A stretch of DNA of 64,000 bases from Ruminococcus sp. GTDB taxonomy: Bacteria; Bacillota; Clostridia; Oscillospirales; Ruminococcaceae. Position 1 is the stretch's first letter, and every line of letters begins with the position of its first letter. The notes beneath the pieces were generated by a model. That model was not told the DNA's origin and did not search any database. It worked only from the letters and a program-made list of their open reading frames with translations. The translations under genes were made by a program, and so were the position numbers. The stretch is from contig JAMPAO010000003.1 of NCBI GenBank assembly GCA_023667165.1, positions 1-64,000 of the forward strand, in the 5' to 3' direction. This document shows, in pieces, positions 50,170 to 58,578 of the stretch.

Positions 50170-51510
50170 CTATACATAGCCGTATTTTTTTCTCATTTTA
50201 TAAATAAGGAATACCGTAACCGCCGAAGCAAGCAGCTCTGCGGCGGCTGCCGAACACCATATCCCGTCTATGCCGAATATCGGCGGAAGCACGAGCACAG
50301 CCGCCGTCTGAAAAACAAAGGTCCTGACGAAGGATATGAACGCGGAAACAAGTCCGTTGTTGAGCGCAGTGAAAAAGGACGAGCCGTATATGGATACCCC
50401 CGCGAAAAGAAAGGAAAAGGAAAACAGGGAGAACGCCCTTACGGTCATGCCGAAAAGCGCCTCGTCATAGCCTGTGAATATCCCCGCCAGCGTTCCCGAA
50501 AGCGCTTTTGCAAGCAGCAGCATACATACGGATAATATACCGGTCACCGCCGCGCTTTTTTTAAGTATGCTTTTGAGCTCTCCGCGATTGCCCGCTCCGT
50601 AATTATAGCCTGTTATTGGCGCAGTGCCTACGGAATACCCTATGAATACCGCCAGGAAGATCATATTAACGTACATAAGCACTCCGTACGCCGCCACTCC
50701 GTCCTCTCCCGCATATTTGATAAGCTGGTAATTGTAAAGCATATTCACAAGGGACATGGATATATTCGTCATAAGCTCCGACGAACCGTTTGCGCAGGCT
50801 TTGAGCAGCGAGCTTCCGTCAAATCCCGTTTCGGAGGGGCGCAGCAGCCGCAGCAGGCTTGAATTGGGACGGGCAAAATAAATAAGCGGTATTATCCCGC
50901 CCACCGCCTGGCTGACGGCAGTGGCGGACGCGGCGCCCGGAAGTCCCAGCTTCAGAACAGCCATAAAAAGGGCGTCGAGAATAATATTGGCAAATCCCGA
51001 CGCCGCCGTGACCGCCAGTCCGAGCTGCGGCTTTCCCGATACCGCGAAAAAGCTCTGGAACTCATACTGGAGCATGAAAAACGGCAGCGCGGCAAGTATC
51101 ACCCTGCCGTAGAGAACGCAGTTTTCCAGCAGTTCCCCCTCCGCTCCCAGAAGCGACGCGACGGCGGGGATAAAAATTATCCCGAGCAGAGCTATCGCGG
51201 CGCCGCACAGGGCGGTGACATACACAAAAAGAGAAAAAAGCCTGTTTGCCTTTTCCTTATCCCCCTCTCCCATGGTCTTTGATATGAGAGCGCTGCCTCC
51301 CGCGCCGAACATAAAGCCCACCGCTCCCAGTATCATCAGAAAGGGCATTATGAAATTGACGGCGGTAAACGGCGTTTTTCCCACGTAATTCGAAACAAAA
51401 AATCCGTCGACAACTCCGTATACGGACGTAAAGATCATCATCGCCACGGTGGGCAGGGTAAAGCGAAGCAGCTTGGCAAGGGTGAAATGATCCGACAGTG
51501 CTACTTTCAT
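50170..51510 (-). CDS. MATE family efflux transporter
   Basis: A 446-residue protein with about 12 hydrophobic segments in two related halves, typical of MATE exporters (MepA/DinF-like): LLRFTLPTVAMMIFTSVYGVVD and GAGGSALISKTMGEGD in the first half, SVGTAPITGYNYGAGN in the second. It would export cationic drugs or metabolites using Na+ or H+. It overlaps the MarR-type gene by 4 bp (ATGA), and the pair forms a regulator-pump operon. GAGGGATCACA precedes the ATG. Confidence 0.92.
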   Translation of the reverse strand: MKVALSDHFTLAKLLRFTLPTVAMMIFTSVYGVVDGFFVSNYVGKTPFTAVNFIMPFLMILGAVGFMFGAGGSALISKTMGEGDKEKANRLFSLFVYVTALCGAAIALLGIIFIPAVASLLGAEGELLENCVLYGRVILAALPFFMLQYEFQSFFAVSGKPQLGLAVTAASGFANIILDALFMAVLKLGLPGAASATAVSQAVGGIIPLIYFARPNSSLLRLLRPSETGFDGSSLLKACANGSSELMTNISMSLVNMLYNYQLIKYAGEDGVAAYGVLMYVNMIFLAVFIGYSVGTAPITGYNYGAGNRGELKSILKKSAAVTGILSVCMLLLAKALSGTLAGIFTGYDEALFGMTVRAFSLFSFSFLFAGVSIYGSSFFTALNNGLVSAFISFVRTFVFQTAAVLVLPPIFGIDGIWCSAAAAELLASAVTVFLIYKMRKKYGYV

Positions 51511-51983
51511 TGTGATCCCTCCGAAACCGTATTTCCGTTATCGCACGGCAGCTCCTCCAGCTCCCTTTCGAGCAGGGCGGCATAGGTATCCATTGCGGAT
51601 ATCATGATCTCCGCGCTTTCGGATCCCATTTTTTCAACGGCTTTCCTTTCGCACTCCAGCAGGGGCAGCAAAACGCGGTCGGCATATTTTTCCCCTTTGG
51701 GGGTAAGGATCACGCGCTTGCTTCTTTTGTCGCCGGCGTCGGTTTCAAGGATAACAAGCTCCTTTTTCAGCAGCTCGGCGGTCACGGTATTAACGGTCTG
51801 CTTGGGCATACCGTAATTTTCAGCCATATTCTTCTGAGAGCTTATCCCCATAAATCTCAGCATATAAAGCACCTTTGAAGTATAGCTGTTTACGCCCGCC
51901 CGCTTCGCCCATTTTTCATACAGACTGTCCGTTCTGTTCACAACTGCCGTTATCCTGCTTATATATTCATCGGTTTTTGACAC
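51507..51983 (-). CDS. MarR family transcriptional regulator
   Basis: A 158-residue winged-helix regulator. It has a helical N terminus, then MGISSQKNMAENYGMPKQTVNTV (recognition helix region) and KRVILTPKGEKYADR (wing). MarR proteins repress pumps and are relieved by phenolic or drug-like ligands; control of the downstream MATE gene and of itself is inferred. The GTG at 51983 has AGAGGTGAT four bases upstream; the longer open frame to 52013 lacks one. Confidence 0.88.
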   Translation of the reverse strand: MSKTDEYISRITAVVNRTDSLYEKWAKRAGVNSYTSKVLYMLRFMGISSQKNMAENYGMPKQTVNTVTAELLKKELVILETDAGDKRSKRVILTPKGEKYADRVLLPLLECERKAVEKMGSESAEIMISAMDTYAALLERELEELPCDNGNTVSEGSQ

Positions 51984-52018
51984 GCATATCACCTCTCGAA
52001 TTCGTCCTTGCACGGACT

Positions 52019-52047
52019 ATTATATCACCGTGATATCCGTTTGTCAA
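52019..52047 (-). promoter_or_regulatory. Promoter of marR-MATE with palindromic operator
   Basis: On the minus strand, TTGACA (52042-52047), 17-bp spacer, TATAAT (52019-52024). A perfect 15-bp palindrome ATATCACCGTGATAT (52022-52036) lies between and into the -10, a typical MarR autorepression site. Confidence 0.8.
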
Positions 52048-52336
52048 GGGGGAATTTTTTTTGCCGTTATTTTTTGATGTTTACAATTTCGGATTTCTTA
52101 AAAGTGCGGCAAAATATCCGTTCATATCAATACCGATATAATTACATTTAATTCCGTATCGCCGTTGTCTTTTTTCGAAAATCCGTCAAAAAACGAAAAA
52201 AAACATAAAAAATTATAATTTTTCAAAAATCGGTTTTGCCTACAATATTGTCAAAATATGTTTACGATCGGAACCCGCACGGTCTGCGGCCGGACCGGCG
52301 CTTCGGCGCGCAGCGGAAAAATTAAGGATATTTATG

Positions 52337-52365
52337 TTGAAATCCGCCGGCGTTTGTGGTATAAT
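52337..52365 (+). promoter_or_regulatory. Promoter of the radical-SAM pair
   Basis: TTGAAA (52337-52342), 17-bp spacer, TATAAT (52360-52365) with a TGG extended -10. The AT-rich 52050-52330 stretch before it shows no gene; it contains CTACAATATTGTCAAAATAT, resembling a block near 47370-47395. Confidence 0.75.
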
Positions 52366-52449
52366 ACAAGCCATACGCGGCAGGGCGCGGCACGGCGGGA
52401 GAGATACCCCCATACTGCCGCGGACTGCCGGAGAAAGGACGGATATTTG

Positions 52450-54303
52450 ATGAGCAGGGAGTTAAAGGAAAAAATAGAAAAACAGCTCCTGAAGGTGCGC
52501 TCCCCGTCGAGATACATCGGCGGAGAGCTTGGCAGCGTTGTAAAGGACAGGGATAAGACGGACGTGCGCTTTGCGTTCTGTTTCCCCGATTCCTACGACG
52601 TGGGAATGTCCCACATAGGCATGAAGATCCTTTATTCACTGAAAAACAGGCGGGATAACTGGTGGTGCGAAAGAGTTTTTGCCCCGTGGCCGGACTTTGA
52701 ACGGCTTATGAGGGAAAACGGTATCCCTCTGTACGGTCTGGAGAGCCTCGACCCTATAAGAGATTTCGATCTTATCGGCTTTACCGTCCAGTATGAGCTG
52801 TGCTATACGAATATCCTCAATATGCTCGACCTGGCGGGTCTGCCCGTCCGCGCCGAGGACAGGGACGGCAGCTTTCCCGTTGTGGTCGCGGGAGGCCCCT
52901 GCGTGTGCAATCCCGAGCCTCTGTGCGATTTCATAGATCTGTTCATAATAGGCGAGGGGGAGGAGGTAAATCTCGAGCTGATGGAGCTTTACGAGGAAAT
53001 GAAGAGATCCGGCAGCTACACGAAAAAGGATTTCCTTGAAAAAGCCGCTCTTATAGAGGGGATATACGTCCCCCGCCTGTATAACGTTTCATATAACGGC
53101 GACGGCACAATAAACGGCGTCGCTCCCGTTTCGGATAAATATCCCGCCGTGATCTCAAAGCGGATAATTGCCGATCTGGATTCCGTTTTTTACCCCGATG
53201 AATTTGTAGTCCCGTTTTCCGAGATCGTCCACGACAGAGCGGTGGTGGAGGTGCTCAGAGGCTGCATAAGAGGGTGCAGGTTCTGCCAGGCGGGCTTCAT
53301 ATACCGTCCGTTCAGGGAAAAATCCTCGGGTACGGTGGTAGATCAGGCGAAAAGTCTATGCCGCAGCACGGGTTACGAGGAGCTGTCGCTGTCGTCCCTA
53401 AGCACCAGCGACCATTCCGATATAGAAAATATGCTGGAGGAAATGACCGGCTTTACGGAGGGAGAGAATATCAGCCTCGCTCTGCCCTCGATGCGTATCG
53501 ACAGGTTCAGCAAAGCGCTTATGGAGCAGCTTTCAAAGGTGCGCAAAAGCAGCCTTACTTTCGCTCCCGAAGCAGGTACTCAGCGCCTGCGGGACGTTAT
53601 CAACAAAAACATCACGGAGGAGGAGATATTCTCCGCGTGCAGGATCGCTTTCGAGGGCGGTTACACCTCCGTTAAGCTGTATTTTATGATAGGACTGCCC
53701 ACGGAAACGGACGAGGATATTTTAGGCATGGCGGATCTTGCCGTAAGGATAGGCGATCTGTATTTTAACTGCAAAAGCCGCCCCAAAGGAGGCAGACTGA
53801 GCATTTCCGTAAGCTGCGCCACCTTTGTGCCGAAGCCCTTTACACCCTTTCAGTTCGAGCCGCAGATAACGGCGGAGGAGATAAACCGCCGTCAGAAGCT
53901 TCTCCTTGACGCCACAAAGGGGAAACGCTACATCAGCGTGAGCTACCACAACTACAGGATAAGCGTTCTCGAAGCGGCTCTGGCAAAGGGGGACAGACGG
54001 CTGGGTGCGGTAATAGAAAGAGCATGGCGTTCCGGCTGCAAATTCGACGGCTGGGACGAGATGTACGATTACGATAAGTGGATGAACGCATTTAAGGAAA
54101 CGGGCGCCGATATTGATTTTTACGCCCGCCGTCCCATGCCCTTTGACGAGATCGCTCCATGGGAGCATCTGGATTATATGATAGACAAGGATTTCCTTAT
54201 CAGGGAAAACATAGCCGCACACAAGGGGATCCCCGCCAAAAACTGCCGCGAAAGCTGCACCGGCTGCGGAGTCAGCCGCAGAACAGGGAGGAAATGCTTT
54301 TGA
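52450..54303 (+). CDS. B12-binding-type radical SAM protein, TIGR03960 family
   Basis: A 617-residue radical-SAM protein. The N-terminal part resembles a cobalamin-binding domain (FAFCFPDSYDVGMSHIGMK). The radical-SAM core has the cluster motif CIRGCRFCQAG and then LSLSSLSTSDHSDIENML. A Cys-containing C-terminal tail ends CTGCGVSRR. The family is widespread in Clostridia, next to its TIGR03936 partner and ribosomal genes; an RNA or ribosome modification role is suspected, not established. The ATG at 52450 is chosen since AGAAAGGACGG precedes it; the open frame starts at 52258, upstream of the promoter. Confidence 0.88.
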   Translation: MSRELKEKIEKQLLKVRSPSRYIGGELGSVVKDRDKTDVRFAFCFPDSYDVGMSHIGMKILYSLKNRRDNWWCERVFAPWPDFERLMRENGIPLYGLESLDPIRDFDLIGFTVQYELCYTNILNMLDLAGLPVRAEDRDGSFPVVVAGGPCVCNPEPLCDFIDLFIIGEGEEVNLELMELYEEMKRSGSYTKKDFLEKAALIEGIYVPRLYNVSYNGDGTINGVAPVSDKYPAVISKRIIADLDSVFYPDEFVVPFSEIVHDRAVVEVLRGCIRGCRFCQAGFIYRPFREKSSGTVVDQAKSLCRSTGYEELSLSSLSTSDHSDIENMLEEMTGFTEGENISLALPSMRIDRFSKALMEQLSKVRKSSLTFAPEAGTQRLRDVINKNITEEEIFSACRIAFEGGYTSVKLYFMIGLPTETDEDILGMADLAVRIGDLYFNCKSRPKGGRLSISVSCATFVPKPFTPFQFEPQITAEEINRRQKLLLDATKGKRYISVSYHNYRISVLEAALAKGDRRLGAVIERAWRSGCKFDGWDEMYDYDKWMNAFKETGADIDFYARRPMPFDEIAPWEHLDYMIDKDFLIRENIAAHKGIPAKNCRESCTGCGVSRRTGRKCF

Positions 54304-54962
54304 ACAGATATCCCGTAAGAGTTTTTTTTGAAAAGAAGGACAGCGCCGTTTATATCTCCCATCTTGATCTGCTGCGGACCATGCAGAGGGCGCTCAAGCG
54401 TTCCGGACTGCCGGTGTGGTATTCCGAGGGATTCAAGCCGAGGATATACCTTAATTTCCCCCTTGCCCTGTCATTGGGAGTGGAGGGGGAAAGAGAAGCC
54501 GTCGACTTCTATCTCACCGAGGATATACCCTTTGAAAAAACGGCTGCTCTTCTGGGAAAAGCCTGCCCCCGCGGGATAAAGGTGCTATCCGCCGCCGCCC
54601 CGGTTTACGAAAACAAGGACATCGGCTTTGCGGATTACACGGTGCGGATAAAGGGAAACGGTCTTGAAACGGCGTTCCTCGCATTTATGGGACAGGAGAG
54701 CATAAAGGTAATGAAGCATTCCAAGAAAAAGGGCGAGGTCGAAACGGACATCAAGCCTTATGTCGATATAAGGGATATTTCCGCAGCCGAAAACGGGATA
54801 TCGGTAACGTTCCGTATGCCTGCGGGCAGCGAGCTTAATCTCAACGCGGGAACGCTTACGGACGCTTTTGTTTCTTACTGCCGCGCGCGAGATATAACGG
54901 CGGATATCCTTTGTACAAAGCGCATAAATATCCTTTGCAAAAGCGGGGAAAAATTTGCATAG
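54300..54962 (+). CDS. TIGR03936 family (DUF2344) radical-SAM-associated protein
   Basis: A 220-residue protein with the family start RYPVRVFFEKKDSAVYISHLDLLR and SEGFKPRIYLNFPLALSLG. It is a constant partner of the TIGR03960 radical-SAM protein, fused to it in some bacteria, and is presumed to help with its substrate. It begins with TTG inside TTGA, overlapping the upstream stop, with GGGAGG eight bases before. Function otherwise unknown. Confidence 0.85.
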   Translation: MNRYPVRVFFEKKDSAVYISHLDLLRTMQRALKRSGLPVWYSEGFKPRIYLNFPLALSLGVEGEREAVDFYLTEDIPFEKTAALLGKACPRGIKVLSAAAPVYENKDIGFADYTVRIKGNGLETAFLAFMGQESIKVMKHSKKKGEVETDIKPYVDIRDISAAENGISVTFRMPAGSELNLNAGTLTDAFVSYCRARDITADILCTKRINILCKSGEKFA

Positions 54963-54994
54963 GTGCATAAATTTGCAAATATCGGAAAAAACAC

Positions 54995-55023
54995 TTGAAA
55001 AATCACGCCCGATGTGGTAAAAT
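54995..55023 (+). promoter_or_regulatory. Promoter of the rplS operon
   Basis: TTGAAA (54995-55000), 17-bp spacer, TAAAAT (55018-55023) with a TGG extended -10. It would give a leader of about 350 nt containing the palindromic element at 55076-55255. Confidence 0.7.
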
Positions 55024-55075
55024 ATAAAGGCATATTAAGATCCGCTTTGGGAAAGCAAAGGATCGGAGCCGCTTT

Positions 55076-55255
55076 TTAAGGCAATACCGCACAAAGATTG
55101 TGTGCGGATTGCGCAGTCAGATTTTTCGTCAGATTGTACTGAAATTTCGCAGGCATACTGGCGTATGTCAAGAAATTTCAGTACAAGATGACGGAAAATA
55201 TGCAAGCAAGACGTGCGCAAAGACGTTAGCCGTTCTTTGTGCGGTGTTGCCTTAA
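55076..55255. repeat. 180-bp palindromic element with 22-bp terminal inverted repeats
   Basis: The ends (TTAAGGCAATACCGCACAAA at 55076 and its complement at 55236-55255, one mismatch over 22 bp) bound a nearly complete palindrome. Inner arms are TGTACTGAAATTTC/GAAATTTCAGTACA around CATACTGGCGTATG. No coding frame. Partial copies are at 27801-27845, 9998-10016 and 56540-56600. Confidence 0.75.
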
Positions 55256-55317
55256 GCTCTGCTTTATATTTCCCGCAGCGAGATTAGTGCTGTCCTGTTA
55301 AGAGGGCAACATTAAAA

Positions 55318-55350
55318 GGACAGTCCGCTGTCCGGCAGACGGTCTGCCGG
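55318..55350 (+). promoter_or_regulatory. Possible structured rplS leader
   Basis: Two small hairpins, GGACAG/CTGTCC (55318-55323 and 55328-55333) and CCGGCAGA/TCTGCCGG (55332-55339 and 55343-55350), lie 36-68 bases before the L19 start. Ribosomal-protein leaders with autoregulatory structures are known for L19 in Firmicutes, but I cannot confirm a match. Confidence 0.3.
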
Positions 55351-55385
55351 AGAAAGAATGTCTGAAAATTTAGGAGGAAAACAAC

Positions 55386-55730
55386 ATGGACGCATTGAAG
55401 CTCATCAGCGAGTCTTGCATGAAAAGCGAGCCGCCCGCTTTTAACGTGGGAGATACCGTAAAGGTACACGTTAAGATCAAGGAGGGTGAAAAGTACAGGA
55501 TACAGATCTTCGAGGGTACCGTTATCGCCAAAAGGCACGGCGGCATCCAGGAAACGTTTACCGTAAGGCGCGTAGCTCACGGCTGCGGCATCGAAAGAGT
55601 ATTCCCCGTACATTCTCCCGTAGTCGACAAGGTGGAGGTAACAAGAAGAGGCAAGGTAAGAAGAAGCAAGCTTTACTACCTCAGAAACAGAGTCGGCAAG
55701 GCTGCAAAGGTCAAGGAGCAGATCGGCTGA
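55386..55730 (+). CDS. rplS: 50S ribosomal protein L19
   Basis: A 114-residue ribosomal protein found at the interface of the two subunits. Family signatures include [37 protein letters not shown] and [11 protein letters not shown]. Length is normal. GGAGGAAAACAAC precedes the ATG. It opens an operon-like run with lepB, ylqF, rnhB and yraN, a conserved Firmicute order, although trmD and rimM, often upstream, are absent. Confidence 0.97.
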   Translation: MDALKLISESCMKSEPPAFNVGDTVKVHVKIKEGEKYRIQIFEGTVIAKRHGGIQETFTVRRVAHGCGIERVFPVHSPVVDKVEVTRRGKVRRSKLYYLRNRVGKAAKVKEQIG

Positions 55731-55838
55731 TAACCGCCCGTTTCTGCGGGACCGTCCTTTCCACACATCTGCGGAGCGCCTGCGAAACGGCGCTGCGGGT
55801 GGGAGGATCGGCTTTATGTACGAAAGGATTTGAGTATC

Positions 55839-56423
55839 ATGGCTAAGTATCAGATAAATTACGAGGCTCTCGACGCGGATAAGGACAAGGAAAAAAACGG
55901 CACGCCCTACGAGGAGTTCCTTGAATGGGTGGAAACGATAATCTTTGCCTTTTTTGCGGTCATACTCATTTTTACGTTTATTCTCAGACAGGCAAACGTG
56001 GACGGCGAGTCTATGCTCCCGACCCTTGAGGACGGGGAAAAGCTGATAGTCCACCATTTGTTCTATACGCCGGAGATAGGCGATATTGTTATAGTCGACA
56101 GCGAAAGCCTCGGCAAACCCATTGTAAAGCGCGTGATCGCTCAGGGAGGCGATACGGTGGATATCGACTTTGACAAGGGCGAGGTCAAGGTCAACGGCAG
56201 CGTTTTGCAGGAGGATTATATTTTAGAGCCTACGCAAAGGGACGAGGACGGTCACGATTATCCCGTAACAGTCCCCGACGACTGCTATTTTGTAATGGGC
56301 GACAACCGCATGAATTCTCTTGACAGCCGCAGCGGCGCTGTGGGATTCGTTCCCGAGGAGGAGATCATGGGCAAGGTCGTATTCAGGATATGGCCTCTCA
56401 ACAGGATCGGAGCTGTTGACTGA
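55839..56423 (+). CDS. lepB: Signal peptidase I
   Basis: Removes signal peptides from exported proteins. The 194-residue enzyme has one N-terminal membrane helix (about residues 30-50). The catalytic Ser58 is in GESMLPTL and the general-base Lys97 in KPIVKRVIAQGGD; GDNRMNSLDSR is the conserved box E. The ATG at 55839 is placed ten bases after GAAAGGA; a TTG nine bases earlier is less likely. A terminator follows. Confidence 0.93.
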   Translation: MAKYQINYEALDADKDKEKNGTPYEEFLEWVETIIFAFFAVILIFTFILRQANVDGESMLPTLEDGEKLIVHHLFYTPEIGDIVIVDSESLGKPIVKRVIAQGGDTVDIDFDKGEVKVNGSVLQEDYILEPTQRDEDGHDYPVTVPDDCYFVMGDNRMNSLDSRSGAVGFVPEEEIMGKVVFRIWPLNRIGAVD

Positions 56424-56440
56424 ACTCAACAAATGAGATG

Positions 56441-56476
56441 AAAGAGGAAAGTCGGGATTGTGCTTTCCTCTTTTTT
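56441..56476 (+). terminator. Intrinsic terminator after lepB
   Basis: An 11-bp stem AAAGAGGAAAG/CTTTCCTCTTT (56441-56451 and 56463-56473) followed by Ts. It implies that ylqF has some independent transcription or relies on read-through. Confidence 0.85.
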
Positions 56477-56539
56477 GGTTAAGAGCCGTTCGGCATCCTT
56501 GTTATGAGCGAACCGCGCAGCCGGCTTTTTCGCCGGACC

Positions 56540-56600
56540 GCGCAAAAATTTCGCAGACGTACTGTCGTATGTTAAGAGATCTCAGTGCGTAAAAGGATAC
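56540..56600. repeat. Degenerate part of the 180-bp palindromic element
   Basis: AAATTTCGCAGACGTACTG, then TCGTATGTTAAGAGATCTCAG resembles the centre of the element at 55076-55255. It lies upstream of ylqF. Confidence 0.45.
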
Positions 56601-56630
56601 CGGACAGGCTCCGAAGAAAAGGAGCGTTCA

Positions 56631-57554
56631 ATGAACGATATACCGTCCATACAGTGGTTTCCCGGTCATATGACCAAGACCCGCAGAATGATGGAAAAAT
56701 GTCTGCCTCTGGTAGACGGAGTCGCCGAGATAATAGACGCAAGAGCGCCCATGTCCAGCAGAAACCCCGAAATAAACGCCATGGTGCAAGGCAAGCCGAG
56801 AATAGTGCTGCTCAATAAATGCGACGCCGCCGATCCCGACGCTACAAGACGGTGGGCGGAATATTTCAAGGCGCACGGCATTACCGCCGTCGTCTGCGAC
56901 TGCCGCAGCGGAAAGGGACTCGACAAATTCGCCCCCGCAGTAAGAGAGGCTCTGGGCGAGCTAATTGACAAGTACGCCGCAAAGGGCATGAGCGGCAGAC
57001 CGGTAAGGCTGATGGTGGCGGGGATCCCGAATGTGGGGAAATCCTCGTTCATCAACCGAATGGCGGGTCAGAGGAAAACCAAGGTGGAGGACAGACCGGG
57101 CGTCACCCGCGACAAGCAGTGGGTAAACGCTGCCGAGGATATAGAGCTGCTGGATATGCCCGGGGTGCTGTGGCCAAAATTCGACGATATATCGGTAGGC
57201 GAAAAGCTGGCGTTCACCGGCGCGGTCAAGGACGACGTGGTGGACACCGAGCTGCTTGCCTGCCGTCTGCTGCTGCAGCTCAGGGAAATATATCCCGAAG
57301 GACTGAAAAAACGCTATAATATCAGCCTTGATACCCCCGAAGAGGACGAAATGACCGCAAGCGGCGAAGCGATCGGATGCCTTTCGGGATACGAGCTGCT
57401 TACACGGGTGGGTAAGGCAAGAGGGATGCTGATCTCCGGCGGCGAAACAGACACCGAAAGAGCCGCAGTCTGCGTTCTCGATGAATTTCGCAGCGGAAAG
57501 CTGGGCAGGATCACACTGGAAACTCCGGAGGAATATGAAGATGACCGACAGTAA
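56631..57554 (+). CDS. ylqF: Ribosome biogenesis GTPase YlqF (RbgA)
   Basis: A GTPase required for late 50S subunit assembly. The 307-residue protein has the circularly permuted motif order of this family: G4 NKCD (62-65) comes before G1 GIPNVGKSS (131-139), then G3 DMPG. The N terminus IQWFPGHMTKTRRMM is characteristic. AAAGGAGCG precedes the ATG. It overlaps rnhB by 14 bp. Confidence 0.95.
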   Translation: MNDIPSIQWFPGHMTKTRRMMEKCLPLVDGVAEIIDARAPMSSRNPEINAMVQGKPRIVLLNKCDAADPDATRRWAEYFKAHGITAVVCDCRSGKGLDKFAPAVREALGELIDKYAAKGMSGRPVRLMVAGIPNVGKSSFINRMAGQRKTKVEDRPGVTRDKQWVNAAEDIELLDMPGVLWPKFDDISVGEKLAFTGAVKDDVVDTELLACRLLLQLREIYPEGLKKRYNISLDTPEEDEMTASGEAIGCLSGYELLTRVGKARGMLISGGETDTERAAVCVLDEFRSGKLGRITLETPEEYEDDRQ

Positions 57555-58161
57555 GCCTCTTTTTGAATTCGACAGCCGCATAAGGCTCGTTCACCCCGTG
57601 TTCTGCGGTCTTGACGAGGCGGGCAGAGGTCCTTTGGCGGGGGACGTTTACGCTGCGGCGGTGATATTTGACGGCAATACCTTTATCGAGGGACTCAACG
57701 ACAGCAAAAAGCTGACCGAAAAAAAACGCGGGGAGCTTTTTGACGTGATCACATCCTCTGCGGCGGCGTACTGCATAGCCTGCGCGACCGTGGAGGAGAT
57801 AGAGGAGATGAATATCCTCAACGCCGCCATGCTTGCCATGAAAAGAGCCTGCGAGGGACTGACGGTAAAGGCGGAGTACGCCGCCGCAGACGGGAATAAA
57901 TACCCTCCCCTGGACATATCCGGAGAAGCGGTGGTAAAGGGCGACGGAAAATCAGCAAGCATTGCCGCCGCATCCGTTCTCGCGAAAACCGCAAGGGACC
58001 GCTACATGAAAGAAATGGCGGAACGTTACCCCCAATGGCAGTTTGAACGCCATAAGGGGTACGGCACAAGGCTCCATTACCAATGCCTTGACAAGTACGG
58101 TCCGTCCCCCATTCACCGAATGTCCTTTCTGAAAAAATATTATGAACAGAAGCGGAAATGA
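57541..58161 (+). CDS. rnhB: Ribonuclease HII
   Basis: Cuts the RNA strand of RNA-DNA hybrids, including single ribonucleotides in DNA. The 206-residue protein has the acidic active-site motif GLDEAGRGPLAG (Asp25, Glu26), a further Asp in AAADGNK, and KGDGKSASIAAASVLAK. The ATG at 57541 is favoured, eight bases after CCGGAGGAA; the ATG at 57535 is too close. It overlaps ylqF upstream and yraN downstream, so coupled translation is likely. Confidence 0.95.
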   Translation: MTDSKPLFEFDSRIRLVHPVFCGLDEAGRGPLAGDVYAAAVIFDGNTFIEGLNDSKKLTEKKRGELFDVITSSAAAYCIACATVEEIEEMNILNAAMLAMKRACEGLTVKAEYAAADGNKYPPLDISGEAVVKGDGKSASIAAASVLAKTARDRYMKEMAERYPQWQFERHKGYGTRLHYQCLDKYGPSPIHRMSFLKKYYEQKRK

Positions 58162-58522
58162 AAGCGGCAGACTGGGCGAGGAGCTTACGGCGTATTATCT
58201 GAAAAAAAGCGGCTATGAGATACTGTGCCGCAACTACAGGATAAGAGGCGGAGAAATAGATATCATAGCCGCAAAAGACGGCGTTATCGCCTTTACGGAG
58301 GTACGCACGCGGGATATAAACGCGCTGGCGGCGGGAGCCGAAACGGTGGGAAACCGCAAGCGCGGTCTTATTATCAAAACGGCAAGAGAATATCTTTACA
58401 GGAATCCCTGCGGAATGCAGCCGAGATTCGACGTTGCCGAGGTAACGGTCAGGGACGGCAGAGCGGTGAGATTCCGGTACTTTGACAATGCGTTCTGGGC
58501 AGAGGACGATCATGTATTGTAG
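58142..58522 (+). CDS. yraN: YraN family (UPF0102) endonuclease-like protein
   Basis: A 126-residue protein of the UPF0102 family with a predicted restriction-endonuclease-like fold: GRLGEELTAYYLKKSGYEIL, RGGEIDIIAAKDG and FTEVRTR. The usual Lys of the EVK motif is Arg here. The role may be nucleic-acid processing, not proven. It overlaps the end of rnhB by 20 bp, a very common neighbour pair. Confidence 0.88.
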   Translation: MNRSGNESGRLGEELTAYYLKKSGYEILCRNYRIRGGEIDIIAAKDGVIAFTEVRTRDINALAAGAETVGNRKRGLIIKTAREYLYRNPCGMQPRFDVAEVTVRDGRAVRFRYFDNAFWAEDDHVL

Positions 58523-58578
58523 CAGACCGGCGCAGCCGGCAAAATCCATCGGGAAGAACCCGAAGAAAAGGTGATATA

